A stretch of DNA of 60,273 nt from CAYVQU01 sp964453155 (GTDB lineage Bacteria; Chloroflexota; Anaerolineae; Anaerolineales; UBA11858): assembly GCA_964453155.1 (NCBI GenBank), contig CAYVQU010000009.1:1-60273 (forward strand). The letters are read 5' to 3'. Position 1 is the first letter of the stretch. The number at the start of each line of letters is the position of its first letter. The notes below the pieces were generated by a model. The model saw nothing but the letters and a program-made list of their open reading frames with translations, ran no database searches and had not been told where the DNA came from. Both the position numbers and the translations under genes were made by a program. This document shows positions 1-8,616 of the stretch, piece after piece.

Positions 1-791
1 CCGTTCATAACGCAGTCGTTCCATTCATGGCGTCTCAATAAGCAATTGGTATTACCTCTAATCGTTGACTCTACAGTTGACAAATTCCGATTACCAAAAG
101 ATGAAAATACAACCTCTCCCGCGTCATCGTAAAATGTGACATTTGCCAGACTGGTCAAAGCAAGATTTTGAACAACCTTGGTTATCGGTGAGCCGATCAT
201 TAAAATTCCAAGCTGATCATCTGTTGTACGAATGGGGCCAACTGTGTATAAAATTAATCCCTGAGGGGTGTCTATAAGTTGTACAAATTTATCCCCTTTT
301 TCATCAAAATCCGCCGCGACAACCCTGTTTACCACGGCCCAATTAATTACCTGGGAATTGAGATTAGTGGAATAGTTAGCCGTTCCCTCCTGGCGCTGCC
401 ATGAAATAATCAATTTGCCAGTTTCATCTAAAATCATCACATTATGGAGTTGATTGTTGGCAATCTGGGGATACACTAAACTAGACAATTGATCAACATC
501 GTGGTTTGTTACCGCCTCTGGTACCCCCAATGTAAACGAAATTGTCCTAAAAATTTTTAACTGCGCGGCTTCAATATTGATTACTTCATCAACTGCCCGA
601 AAATATGCTTCCTCTAGTTGACGTCGAAAACGATCTTCAAGGGTGCTAACAAAAGAACGCCCAACCATAAAAGTAGCCAAACCCGCAAAAAGTGAGGCTA
701 CAATAAGATAAGGTATAGAAATTTTAAATCTAAGCGGTAACGATAATACTGCTTTTGCCAGCGAAAATTGCTGACCATTTTTAATTGACAT
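1..791 (-). CDS. Membrane sensor protein, N-terminal part (runs off the window)
   Basis: An open frame starts at an ATG at 791 and has no stop down to base 1, giving about 263 residues. There is a short cytoplasmic start (MSIKNGQQFS), one hydrophobic segment at about residues 23-44, then a long extracytoplasmic region with no second membrane segment in view. That layout and phrases such as NVMILDETGKLIISWQ and LGILMIGSP resemble the Cache-type sensor domain of histidine kinases, diguanylate cyclases and adenylate cyclases. The effector domain lies outside the window, so the output is unknown. It lies 114 bp downstream of the lipoprotein gene on the same strand and may share its transcript. 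Confidence 0.6.
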   Translation of the reverse strand, partial: MSIKNGQQFSLAKAVLSLPLRFKISIPYLIVASLFAGLATFMVGRSFVSTLEDRFRRQLEEAYFRAVDEVINIEAAQLKIFRTISFTLGVPEAVTNHDVDQLSSLVYPQIANNQLHNVMILDETGKLIISWQRQEGTANYSTNLNSQVINWAVVNRVVAADFDEKGDKFVQLIDTPQGLILYTVGPIRTTDDQLGILMIGSPITKVVQNLALTSLANVTFYDDAGEVVFSSFGNRNLSTVESTIRGNTNCLLRRHEWNDCVMN

Positions 792-905
792 TGGGCTACC
801 TGAGTATTCGAATACAATAATCGAAATAATTATAGAGGACAATCACTCCTAATCACATCCCCTAACAGGTTCATCAAGAAGCAACATTACAATCCTCTCA
901 AAAAT

Positions 906-1472
906 CTACTCGTTAAAAAAAGCAAGTTTAGGGCCAATTAATGAGTTTAAAGTATTTTTAGAATTAATATATGGTCCGGCTAAAATAAAACTGTAAACCA
1001 TATTGCCTTTACGAGTAACGATTAAGTTTCCAAAAGGAACGCCATTCGTTTTCAGAATCGCAGTATAGTTTTGCTCACCTAAAGTAAAAGCCTCCGGGAC
1101 TTCAACAAATTCAACATCGTTATTATTTAAAGTGGCCCCAAAATGATAAGCCTCAATCGCATCATCATATGCCGTAATTGCCAGGGTTTCATTCCGCAAA
1201 AAATCAGCTTCTGAAAAAAATAAGATTACGGTCGAATTGGCTGGATCTTTCTCGGCATCATACTCATATTCAATCTCAGTAGTACCATTGATGAAACGCC
1301 GGGCCGCATATTTTTCTCCAGCCGCTGAAGCTGACCCAACCGCGACTCCATGATTTTTCAGATCTTCCACAGTAATGAGAAACACGCGTTCTTCGGGAGT
1401 CACATCCGTAGTAGTACAACTTGTAACCCAAAATAGGAAGGGGAGAAAAATAAGTAACCGAGACAATTTCAT
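906..1472 (-). CDS. Hypothetical lipoprotein
   Basis: 188 residues. The N-terminus MKLSRLLIFLPFLFWVTSC is a lipoprotein signal with lipobox VTSC, so the mature protein should be anchored by Cys19. The rest is a compact mixed alpha/beta sequence with no catalytic motif that I recognise. Residues 60-90 and 130-185 are beta-rich. It sits just upstream of the membrane sensor gene on the same strand, so an accessory role to that sensor (ligand binding or signal modulation) is possible, but this is inference only. Intergenic bases 1473-1763 hold no other gene. Confidence 0.72.
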   Translation of the reverse strand: MKLSRLLIFLPFLFWVTSCTTTDVTPEERVFLITVEDLKNHGVAVGSASAAGEKYAARRFINGTTEIEYEYDAEKDPANSTVILFFSEADFLRNETLAITAYDDAIEAYHFGATLNNNDVEFVEVPEAFTLGEQNYTAILKTNGVPFGNLIVTRKGNMVYSFILAGPYINSKNTLNSLIGPKLAFFNE

Positions 1473-1667
1473 AAAATCACACGAATTTCTTCAGAAAACG
1501 GCAATTCCGATTTTATCATTCAAAAAACATCCTGCCGCCCTAATGACTTGGCAATTTGGAAAGTTTGGCCCACAAGCCAGAATTAACGATACCAAAGGGG
1601 AAAATTCAAGAACTGCCCATCTTAAGTGAGAGCAACCCGAATTACTAGAATGTATATTCTAAATATC

Positions 1668-1697
1668 TTGACACAACTCCAGGTTTACAACTATAAT
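1668..1697 (+). promoter_or_regulatory. Sigma70 promoter for the integron integrase
   Basis: TTGACA at 1668-1673 and TATAAT at 1692-1697, separated by 18 bp: both hexamers are exact consensus. The expected start of transcription near 1704 gives a leader of about 60 nt before the intI ATG at 1764. The flanking DNA is AT-rich. Confidence 0.65.
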
Positions 1698-1763
1698 CCA
1701 AACAACAAAATTACTAACACCATGGATTCCCTTTACATATTCTGACCCTTTTCTTTTTCATCC

Positions 1764-2801
1764 ATGAGGAACCGAACCATAAATAGTTTTCGTTTTCATA
1801 TTCTCGAACCCCCGCCGATTTTCACCCCATCCCCACTGCCCCAACCGAAGAAATTACTTGATCAACTCCGAGATGCCATCCGGGTCAAAGGTTATTCCAT
1901 TCGTACAGAGAAAACCTACACGGAGTGGGTGCGCAGGTTTATCATTTTCAACCATAAAACCCATCCCCGGGACTTAGGTCCAGCGGAAATCGAATGTTTC
2001 CTAACCTATTTAGCGGTGGATCAGAATGTGGCCGCAGCTACCCAGAATCAGGCCCTAAGCGCGATTTTATTTCTATATCAAAATGTATTAAAAATTGATA
2101 TTGATCCCAACAGTATCAATGCGGTTAGGGCTAAAAACCCTAAACGGCTGCCAACTGTATTAACCAAAGCTGAGATAAAATCCCTATTTACTCACCTGAC
2201 GGGGAAATACAAACTCATGGCCCAAATGATGTACGGCAGTGGAATGCGGATAATGGAATGTTTGCGCTTACGGATTAAGGATATCGATTTCGAAAACCAA
2301 CAAATCATCATTCGAGATGGAAAAGGGGGACAAGATCGGGTCACTGTATTACCCCGCAATGTCCATGAACAACTTAGGGAACACATGATTAGGGTTCAAC
2401 GATTGCACCAAATTTACTTAGAAAAAGGATTTGGATCCGTTTATTTACCCGGCGCATTGGAAAGAAAGTACCCCCAAACCAATCATGAATGGAAGTGGCA
2501 ATATATTTTCCCTGCTGGCCGCATTTCTGTTGATCCCCGGTCAGGAATCCACCGCCGCCACCACGCCAGTTCATCCAGTTTACAGCGCGCCATCAAACGC
2601 GCGGCTCTTCTGGCCGAAATCGACAAACGCGTCACATCACATACCTTGCGCCATTCTTTTGCTACTCATTTGCTTGAATCTGGGCATGATATCCGCACGG
2701 TCCAGGAATTACTTGGGCATAAAGATGTCAAAACAACCATGATTTACACTCATGTTTTGAACCGTGGCCCAATGGCTGTCCGTAGCCCGTTAGATGAGTA
2801 A
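1764..2801 (+). CDS. intI: Integron integrase IntI (tyrosine recombinase)
   Basis: 345 residues. The N-terminal core-binding SAM-like domain (about 28-115) contains GYSIRTEKTY, typical of IntI. The catalytic domain carries R162, H293-x-x-R296, H319 (LGHK) and the nucleophile Y328 (MIYTHVLNRG). The stretch at about 220-252 (YLPGALERKYP, EWKWQYIFPA) is the extra segment that separates integron integrases from XerC/D and phage integrases. The family excises and inserts gene cassettes at attC and attI sites. No attC-like GTTRRRY/RYYYAAC pair and no cassette array are visible on either side: an M20D peptidase lies 240 bp downstream on the other strand. The ribosome-binding site is weak; an in-frame ATG at 1722 is closed off by a TGA, so 1764 is the best start. 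Confidence 0.93.
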   Translation: MRNRTINSFRFHILEPPPIFTPSPLPQPKKLLDQLRDAIRVKGYSIRTEKTYTEWVRRFIIFNHKTHPRDLGPAEIECFLTYLAVDQNVAAATQNQALSAILFLYQNVLKIDIDPNSINAVRAKNPKRLPTVLTKAEIKSLFTHLTGKYKLMAQMMYGSGMRIMECLRLRIKDIDFENQQIIIRDGKGGQDRVTVLPRNVHEQLREHMIRVQRLHQIYLEKGFGSVYLPGALERKYPQTNHEWKWQYIFPAGRISVDPRSGIHRRHHASSSSLQRAIKRAALLAEIDKRVTSHTLRHSFATHLLESGHDIRTVQELLGHKDVKTTMIYTHVLNRGPMAVRSPLDE

Positions 2802-2937
2802 GGCTTGCAACCACTGCAGTCGTTCCCTTTTTATTACTGATTTAGAGGGGGTTCTGCCATCAGGTGCGTAAGCCCGAATTTAAATATCTAGAATTGTTCC
2901 TGAATAGATGGTGACAGTCATCTGGCTTCTGGAATTC

Positions 2938-2972
2938 AAAGAGCGGTTGATTCCCCCCATCAACCACTCTTT
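2938..2972. terminator. Bidirectional hairpin between intI and the M20D gene
   Basis: Arms AAAGAGCGGTTGAT (2938-2951) and ATCAACCACTCTTT (2959-2972) pair over 14 positions with one mismatch around a TCCCCCC loop. A-rich and T-rich flanks suit a terminator for both converging genes. The rest of 2802-3042 shows no gene; bases 3001-3045 hold a stretch of the ATTCACNATTC phrase seen again near 24.25, 29.0 and 29.67 kb. Confidence 0.55.
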
Positions 2973-3042
2973 CAACCATAAACATGCAACCTGCAATCCC
3001 CCCTCATTCAAAATTCAAAATTAACCGTTCACCATTCACAAT

Positions 3043-4200
3043 TCATTTTTCCCCATTTAACAATCGCAGCGCTGTCTCCGCCATGATCGCGGCCCCGATA
3101 GGCAGACAATCCTCGTCGATATCAAACATTGGATCATGATGTCGCCGAGTATCCCCTTCAATTTCGGCCCCCAAGATGAACATCGCGCCGGGAATGTCTT
3201 GGGCAAAATAGCCAAAGTCTTCAGACCCCATTTCGGGCTGATCTTCGGCCAAATTTTCTTCTCCGATTAAATCGACTGCTACGTTTTCGATTAATTTCAC
3301 CAACGAGGGCGAATTGGTCGCGGGCGGATAACCGGGGGTGATCTCCAACTCGTAGTCACCACCCAAGGATTTGGCAATTCCTAAGGCGCGTTCGATTTCG
3401 GCATGGATTTGTTCCTGAACTTCAGTGGTCATATAGCGCATCGTAATACCCAGGGTGACTTCTTCAGGGATCACATTTTCGGCGATGCCGCCATGGATTG
3501 AACCGATCGTGACAACCGCAGGATCAAACGGCCACAAACGCCGCGAGACGATCCCGTTGAGCGCCAGGATCACATGCCCGGTGATGAAAATCGGATCCAC
3601 GGTGGTATGCGGCATGGCCCCATGCCCGCCCTTACCTTTTATTTTGGCTTGAACCATATCGACCCCAGCCGAACCAAACTCACCGATGATGATTTGACCC
3701 GTTGGCGTACTCGAATCGACGTGCAAAGCCAGGGCATAGTCGGCTCCATCGATGGCGCCATCATTGATCATGCACGGCGCACCACTGAGGCCTTCATCAT
3801 CTTGCATTTCTTCTGCTGGTTGGAATAAAAACCGCACCGTGCCGGGCAATTCTTCGGCGGCCAGCAATTTGGCAACGCCCATGGCAATGGCAACATGCGC
3901 ATCATGCCCGCAAGCGTGCAATAACCCTTCTCGTTGGGATTTGTAGGCCACATCTTTGGCATCAATAATCGGCAAGGCGTCCATATCCGCTCGGATGGCG
4001 ACCACCGGTGACCCGGCTCCAATTTCAGCCACCACGCCCGTTTTCCCAACTTCAGTTCGGACACGATACCCTAATTCTTCCATCACCGCGGCAACTTTCT
4101 GGGCCGTCCGAACCTCTTCAAATCCCAGTTCGGGGTGCATATGAAAATCCCGCCGCCAGGCGATCATTTCACTTTTAGCTGATTCAGCTTTTGTTAACAT
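3043..4200 (-). CDS. M20D amidohydrolase (N-acyl amino acid / hippurate hydrolase type)
   Basis: 385 residues, the usual length for the family. Metal ligands are visible: C97 and H99 in HACGHDAH, H102, E130-E131 in FQPAEE, and H160 in ALHVDSS. RADMDALPI (70-78) is the M20D signature, and the dimerisation domain follows at about 185-295. Relatives remove acyl groups from N-acyl amino acids or hydrolyse amide conjugates in the cytoplasm. There is no signal peptide. It lies 145 bp downstream of the dpp-type operon on the same strand, with a palindromic repeat between them, so it may process what that transporter imports. The substrate cannot be predicted. Confidence 0.9.
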   Translation of the reverse strand: MLTKAESAKSEMIAWRRDFHMHPELGFEEVRTAQKVAAVMEELGYRVRTEVGKTGVVAEIGAGSPVVAIRADMDALPIIDAKDVAYKSQREGLLHACGHDAHVAIAMGVAKLLAAEELPGTVRFLFQPAEEMQDDEGLSGAPCMINDGAIDGADYALALHVDSSTPTGQIIIGEFGSAGVDMVQAKIKGKGGHGAMPHTTVDPIFITGHVILALNGIVSRRLWPFDPAVVTIGSIHGGIAENVIPEEVTLGITMRYMTTEVQEQIHAEIERALGIAKSLGGDYELEITPGYPPATNSPSLVKLIENVAVDLIGEENLAEDQPEMGSEDFGYFAQDIPGAMFILGAEIEGDTRRHHDPMFDIDEDCLPIGAAIMAETALRLLNGEK

Positions 4201-4235
4201 TGTTCTTGTTTTAACTCCTATTTATATTTTTTTCA

Positions 4236-4297
4236 AACCGCGAAAAACGCGAATTATCGCTAATCTTTATTGGCGGAAATTCGCGTTATCCGCGGTT
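4236..4297. repeat. Intergenic palindrome, CCGCGAA family
   Basis: AACCGCG (4236-4242) pairs with CGCGGTT (4291-4297), and inside it CGCGAATT pairs with AATTCGCG. It belongs to the same family as the elements at 10717, 12252, 13811 and 16283. Confidence 0.6.
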
Positions 4298-4345
4298 AGA
4301 TTCTACCTGCGCGGTACTCAATCCAACTATTTACCGAACAAACCA

Positions 4346-5326
4346 TCAAACCTCATGACATGCGATCCAATGATCCGGCTCAATTTCCCGCCATTCTGGA
4401 ACCTCGCTTTTGCAATGGTCCTTTGCGATCGGGCAGCGCGGGTGGAAGCGGCAGCCGTCCGGGGGGTTGGACGGACTGGGGGGATCACCTTCCAAAATGA
4501 TCCGTTTCCGGGCACGGGTGGCGCGCGGATCAGGGATAGGGACGGCGGAAAGCAAGGCCTGGGTGTAGGGGTGCTGCGGGTTGGTGTAAAGGTCATCCCG
4601 ACCAGCCAGTTCGAAAATGACACCCAGGTACATAACTGCCACCCGGTTGCAAATGTGCCGGACCATACTCAAATCGTGGGCGATGAACAGGTACGTCAGG
4701 CCAAATTGCTCCTGCAGTTCTTCGAGCAGGTTGACGACCTGGGCCTGAATAGAGACGTCTAGCGCCGAAATCGGCTCATCGCAGACGATGAATTCGGGGT
4801 TGGAGGCCAGGGCCCGGGCGATCCCGATCCGTTGGCGTTGGCCGCCGGAAAATTCGTGGGGATACCGGTTGAGATGAGAGGGGTTCAACTGCACCAGTTG
4901 AAGCAATTCCTGGACATGCTCTTGCTGCGCATCCCCTTGGAGGAGTTTGTGCACCCGCAGCGGTTCCCCAATGATCCGCGAGATCGTCCAGCGGGAATTA
5001 AGGGAGGCGTAGGGGTCCTGAAAAATCATCTGCAACTTCTGGCGCATCTTCCGTAAAGTTTCTTTCTTCGCAGCGACTAGATCAATTCCATCGTAAACCA
5101 CCTTCCCGGCGGTAGGTTCGTAGAGTTGGAGCAGGGTCCGGCCGGTGGTGGTTTTGCCGCAGCCGCTTTCACCCACTAATCCTAAGGTTTCGCCGCGATA
5201 GATGTTGAACGAAACATCATCAACCGCTTTGACAGCCCCGATCTCCCGTTGGATCAAAATACCTTGGGTGATGGGGAAATATTTTTTCAGGCCAGCCACC
5301 TGGATCAAAACTTGTTGTTCACTCAT
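4346..5326 (-). CDS. dppF: Oligopeptide/dipeptide ABC transporter ATPase, DppF/OppF type
   Basis: 326 residues. Walker A GESGCGKTT is at 52-60, the signature SGGQRQRIGIARAL starts at 160, and Walker B ends in D183-E184. The C-terminal oligopeptide-type extension has the usual Cys motif (GCRFHPRCPIAKDHC). It is the second ATPase of the transporter. Its ATG overlaps the stop of the DppD gene by 4 bp, so the two are translationally coupled. GGAG lies 7 nt before the start. Confidence 0.93.
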   Translation of the reverse strand: MSEQQVLIQVAGLKKYFPITQGILIQREIGAVKAVDDVSFNIYRGETLGLVGESGCGKTTTGRTLLQLYEPTAGKVVYDGIDLVAAKKETLRKMRQKLQMIFQDPYASLNSRWTISRIIGEPLRVHKLLQGDAQQEHVQELLQLVQLNPSHLNRYPHEFSGGQRQRIGIARALASNPEFIVCDEPISALDVSIQAQVVNLLEELQEQFGLTYLFIAHDLSMVRHICNRVAVMYLGVIFELAGRDDLYTNPQHPYTQALLSAVPIPDPRATRARKRIILEGDPPSPSNPPDGCRFHPRCPIAKDHCKSEVPEWREIEPDHWIACHEV

Positions 5327-6309
5327 CGCAGCTCTCCTGACTCAACATCGACCCAGCAGGCCGCTTGATGACCGTCTTCGATCGTTACCAGGGTGGGATT
5401 TTCTTCAGCACAGCGTTCCACCGCGTACGAGCAGCGCGGCCGGAACGGACAACCCGGCGGCATCTGAACACAATCGGGGGGTGAGCCGGGGATGGTGGCC
5501 AGCCGTTCATGACTGGTACTATCGACGCGCGGCAGGGATTTCAGCAGCGACAGGGTATAGGGGTGTTGGGGGTTTTCAAATGTCTGGAAAACGTCAGCCG
5601 ATTCGATGATGTAACCGGCATACATAACGACGATTTTGTCGGCGATATCGGCCACCACGCCTAAATCATGGGTGATCCAGACCACCGACATTCCCAGTTC
5701 TTCCTGGAGCCGTTTGGTCAGTTCCACAATTTGGGCCTGGATGGTGACGTCTAAGGCGGTGGTCGGTTCGTCGGCGATCAAAATTTTAGGCGCACAAGAG
5801 AGGGCCATGGCGATCATTACCCGCTGGCGCATCCCGCCCGAAAATTGATGCGGATAATCCCCAAACCGTTCAGCCGCCTTCGGGATGCCGACCAACTCCA
5901 ATAATTCGATGGTTTTGCCGCGGGCTTCCTCCTTGCTGAGGCCCAAATGAAGCATCTGAGCCTCGCTGATCTGGCGGCCAATCGTCAAAACCGGGTTGAG
6001 GGACGTCATTGGGTCCTGAAAAACCATCGCAATCTCGGCCCCGCGGATTTTCTGCATTTGGAGATCATCTGTCTCCATTAAATCAACCCCACTATAGTCG
6101 ACCGTCCCATTAGATATTTTTCCGGGCGGTTCGGGGATCAGGCGCATGACCGACAGGACAGTCACACTCTTTCCACAACCACTCTCACCCACAATGCCGA
6201 GGGTCTCACCAGGATTGACCTGGAATGAGACCCCATTCACAGCGTGGACGGTGCCTTCGAAGGTCGTAAAACGGACCTCGAGATTTTTGACATCAAGTAA
6301 AGGTTCCAT
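5323..6309 (-). CDS. dppD: Oligopeptide/dipeptide ABC transporter ATPase, DppD/OppD type
   Basis: 328 residues from the ATG at 6309 (MEPLLDVKNLEVRF); AGGAG sits 5 nt before it, which favours it over a GTG at 6315. Walker A GESGCGKS, signature SGGMRQRVMIAMAL, Walker B ILIADEPTTALD, and the C-terminal CPFRPRC motif of the oligopeptide subfamily are all present. It pairs with DppF to power the permease. It begins 8 bp after the stop of dppC. Confidence 0.93.
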   Translation of the reverse strand: MEPLLDVKNLEVRFTTFEGTVHAVNGVSFQVNPGETLGIVGESGCGKSVTVLSVMRLIPEPPGKISNGTVDYSGVDLMETDDLQMQKIRGAEIAMVFQDPMTSLNPVLTIGRQISEAQMLHLGLSKEEARGKTIELLELVGIPKAAERFGDYPHQFSGGMRQRVMIAMALSCAPKILIADEPTTALDVTIQAQIVELTKRLQEELGMSVVWITHDLGVVADIADKIVVMYAGYIIESADVFQTFENPQHPYTLSLLKSLPRVDSTSHERLATIPGSPPDCVQMPPGCPFRPRCSYAVERCAEENPTLVTIEDGHQAACWVDVESGELR

Positions 6310-6317
6310 ATCCACTC

Positions 6318-7265
6318 CTACTCTTGGGTCAGGGCCCGGGGATCAAGGGCATCGCGCAGCCCATCACCGACAAAGTTGATCGACAAAACCGTCAGCACGA
6401 TCAACAGGCCGGGGAAAATCCACAACCAAGGGGCGCGATCGATATAGTTATAGGCCCCATTGAGCATATTGCCCCAGGTGGCCGTTGGCGGCAAAACGCC
6501 CACGCCCAAAAAGCTGACATAGGCTTCGCTGATGATGGCGTTTGCCACCCCGAGGGTGGCCGCCACGATGATCGGGGCCATCGTATTCGGTAAGATGTGC
6601 TCGAAAATGATCGAGCGGTTGTTGGCCCCAATGCAGTGGGCGGCGGTCACAAACTCCTGCTCCCGCAGCGAGAGGAAATTGGCCCGGACGATGCGGGCCA
6701 GGGACATCCAACTCGTCAAACCGATCACGGCGATGATGACGACCACGCTGCCGCTGAACTCGCGGCCCAAAACCGAAACCGTCGGAATTTTGTCAGCCAG
6801 CATTTTGCTCAATACCAGGAGCAGTGGCAAGGAGGGAATATTAAACATCGCTTCTGTGAAGCGCATCAAGACACTTTCAATCCAGCCGCCGTAGTATCCG
6901 GCGACGGCTCCGATCAACACCCCCACAAACACCTGGACGATCACGGCGGTCAGCCCGATCATCAGTGAGATTTGGCCCCCATAGATCGTCCGGGCCAGAA
7001 TATCGCGCCCGATGACATCGGTGCCGAAGGGATGTTCAGCCGAGGGGGCTTCCAACCGAATTTTTGTATCAGTATAGTTGGCTTCAGCTTCGGTATAAAA
7101 TACGGCCCCCACCGTCGAATACAAGATCAACACGACCAGCATTATGGCGCCAAAGACGGCCATTTTATGCCGTTTGAAGCGCAGCCAGATCAATTGACTT
7201 AAGGTCAGAGGCGGTTTATCAGTTTCATCTACTAAGGAGGGAATTTCGTTATATGTGGTTTCCAT
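6318..7265 (-). CDS. dppC: Dipeptide/oligopeptide ABC permease, DppC/OppC type
   Basis: 315 residues with an N-terminal cytoplasmic leader, a first membrane span at about 36-58 and five more spans. FGTDVIGRDILARTIYGG is the characteristic DppC segment, and the EAA coupling loop lies at HILPNTMAPIIVAATLGVAN. It forms the channel with DppB. AGGAGG lies 5 nt before the ATG. It is 9 bp after dppB. Confidence 0.93.
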   Translation of the reverse strand: METTYNEIPSLVDETDKPPLTLSQLIWLRFKRHKMAVFGAIMLVVLILYSTVGAVFYTEAEANYTDTKIRLEAPSAEHPFGTDVIGRDILARTIYGGQISLMIGLTAVIVQVFVGVLIGAVAGYYGGWIESVLMRFTEAMFNIPSLPLLLVLSKMLADKIPTVSVLGREFSGSVVVIIAVIGLTSWMSLARIVRANFLSLREQEFVTAAHCIGANNRSIIFEHILPNTMAPIIVAATLGVANAIISEAYVSFLGVGVLPPTATWGNMLNGAYNYIDRAPWLWIFPGLLIVLTVLSINFVGDGLRDALDPRALTQE

Positions 7266-7274
7266 GGCGCCCTC

Positions 7275-8309
7275 CTAACTGTACCGGATCCGGGGATCAA
7301 GCCAGGCGTAAACCATATCGGTCAACAACTGGGAGATGATCACCGCTAGAGAGATCATCATCAAGATGCCCATCACCACCGGGGTATCGTAGCGGGTGAG
7401 ATGGTCGATGAAGAGCCGTCCCATCCCTGGCCAGCCAAAGATGGTTTCGGTCACCACTGCACCTCCGAGCAGGAAAGGAATATCGATCCCAATCAAGGTC
7501 ACAATGGGCAGGGCCGCGTTCTTGAGGGCGTGTCCCAGCAAGACCATCCGCTCCGAAAGGCCCTTGGCATAGGCCGTCCGGATGTAATCCTGACTAATGA
7601 CTTCCAACATCTGAGAGCGAATATAGCGGCTGTATCCAGAAATGCTGATCACCGACATGCTAAAAATCGGTAGGATCATGTGGAGGGCAATCTGTCCGGT
7701 GGTCTTGCCAATTTTGGGGTCAAACATCCCCACCGTCGGGAGATAGGGCAGCCCCCATTTTTTGAAATTGACGGCGAACAAATACATCGAGGCCAGGGCG
7801 ATAAAAAAGATCGGCATCGAATACCCGATGAAAGACCCCGCGGTCACAATTTGATCCACAACCGAATATTGGCGCAGGGCCGAATAGATTCCCACCGATA
7901 AAGAAACCGTCAGAATAAAGATCTCCGCGGGGATCATCAAGATCAGGGTGTTCGGCAAGCGATCCATTATGATTTCCATAGCGGGTTTGCCGCGGGTCAC
8001 CAAAGATTTCCCAAAATCCCCGCGCAAAACACCCTTCCGGGTTCCGGGGGTTTCCGGAACCCCATCCCCATCGACGTCAACGCTGGTCCAATCGTTGCCG
8101 ACCAACCAATACAAATACTGGATATGAATGGGTTTATCGACCCCCAAAATCCGAGCTAACCGAGCCCGGTCTTCCGGTCGCGTGGCCTTACGCCCCCCCA
8201 TGGTCGCCAGGGGATCGCCGCTGCTCTGTAAGAGCACAAACAACATCAAGCTGATGATAAATAATAGCGGGATTGCCTGCAGCAATCGACGGATCACATA
8301 TCGAGTCAT
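7275..8309 (-). CDS. dppB: Dipeptide/oligopeptide ABC permease, DppB/OppB type
   Basis: 344 residues, six predicted spans, N-terminus MTRYVIRRLLQAIPLLFII typical of DppB and EAA loop at GHALKNAALPIVTLIGIDIP. Between spans 1 and 2 the external loop contains DVDGDGVPETPG, a DxDxDG loop like those that bind calcium. E. coli DppB does not have this insertion as far as I recall. The substrate-binding protein of the same operon carries a similar loop. AGGAG lies 6 nt before the ATG. Confidence 0.92.
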   Translation of the reverse strand: MTRYVIRRLLQAIPLLFIISLMLFVLLQSSGDPLATMGGRKATRPEDRARLARILGVDKPIHIQYLYWLVGNDWTSVDVDGDGVPETPGTRKGVLRGDFGKSLVTRGKPAMEIIMDRLPNTLILMIPAEIFILTVSLSVGIYSALRQYSVVDQIVTAGSFIGYSMPIFFIALASMYLFAVNFKKWGLPYLPTVGMFDPKIGKTTGQIALHMILPIFSMSVISISGYSRYIRSQMLEVISQDYIRTAYAKGLSERMVLLGHALKNAALPIVTLIGIDIPFLLGGAVVTETIFGWPGMGRLFIDHLTRYDTPVVMGILMMISLAVIISQLLTDMVYAWLDPRIRYS

Positions 8310-8387
8310 GATATGCTCCTTTTCTTGTCTTGCAAATATTGAAAACAGAACGCAGATACTGCTACGCTAACGCGGATCATTTTCCAG

Positions 8388-8438
8388 TTCGCATCCCGAG
8401 TAGTTCGAACGGAGTGAGATCGTATCGAGGGGTGCGAA
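8388..8438. repeat. Palindromic intergenic repeat between dppA and dppB
   Basis: TTCGCATCCC (8388-8397) pairs with GGGGTGCGAA (8429-8438) with one G.T pair. The 307-bp gap 8310-8616 also holds an ACGCAGAT...ACGCGGATC phrase (8350-8378) and a CTTCGACTTGCTCAGTACAG phrase (8474-8493), both of which look like widespread intergenic repeat units. No gene is seen here. Confidence 0.5.
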
Positions 8439-8563
8439 TAAACCGGAACAAACTTCTCTTGCCACACCCTTCACTTCGACTTGCTCAGTACAGGCGATAC
8501 AACCGGGAAAGAACCGGTCACTCAGAATGCTGTTTAGCAGTAGCGTTCCATAGAGATAGAAAA

Positions 8564-8592
8564 TGGCTGGGCCGATGGTGCTGACCCAGCCA
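8564..8592 (-). terminator. Hairpin after dppA
   Basis: TGGCTGGG (8564-8571) and CCCAGCCA (8585-8592) form an 8-bp stem with a 13-nt loop, followed on the minus strand by ATTTTCTAT. It lies 25 bp past the stop of the binding-protein gene and probably reduces transcription into dppBCDF, a common arrangement that keeps binding protein in excess. Confidence 0.55.
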
Positions 8593-8616
8593 ATGATTGG
8601 GTTGAAAGTTACGAGA

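Noticed and set aside
2802..3042. attC site or gene cassette downstream of intI
   Set aside because: No paired RYYYAAC/GTTRRRY cores were found; the visible hairpin has AAAGAGCGGTTGAT arms and looks like a terminator.
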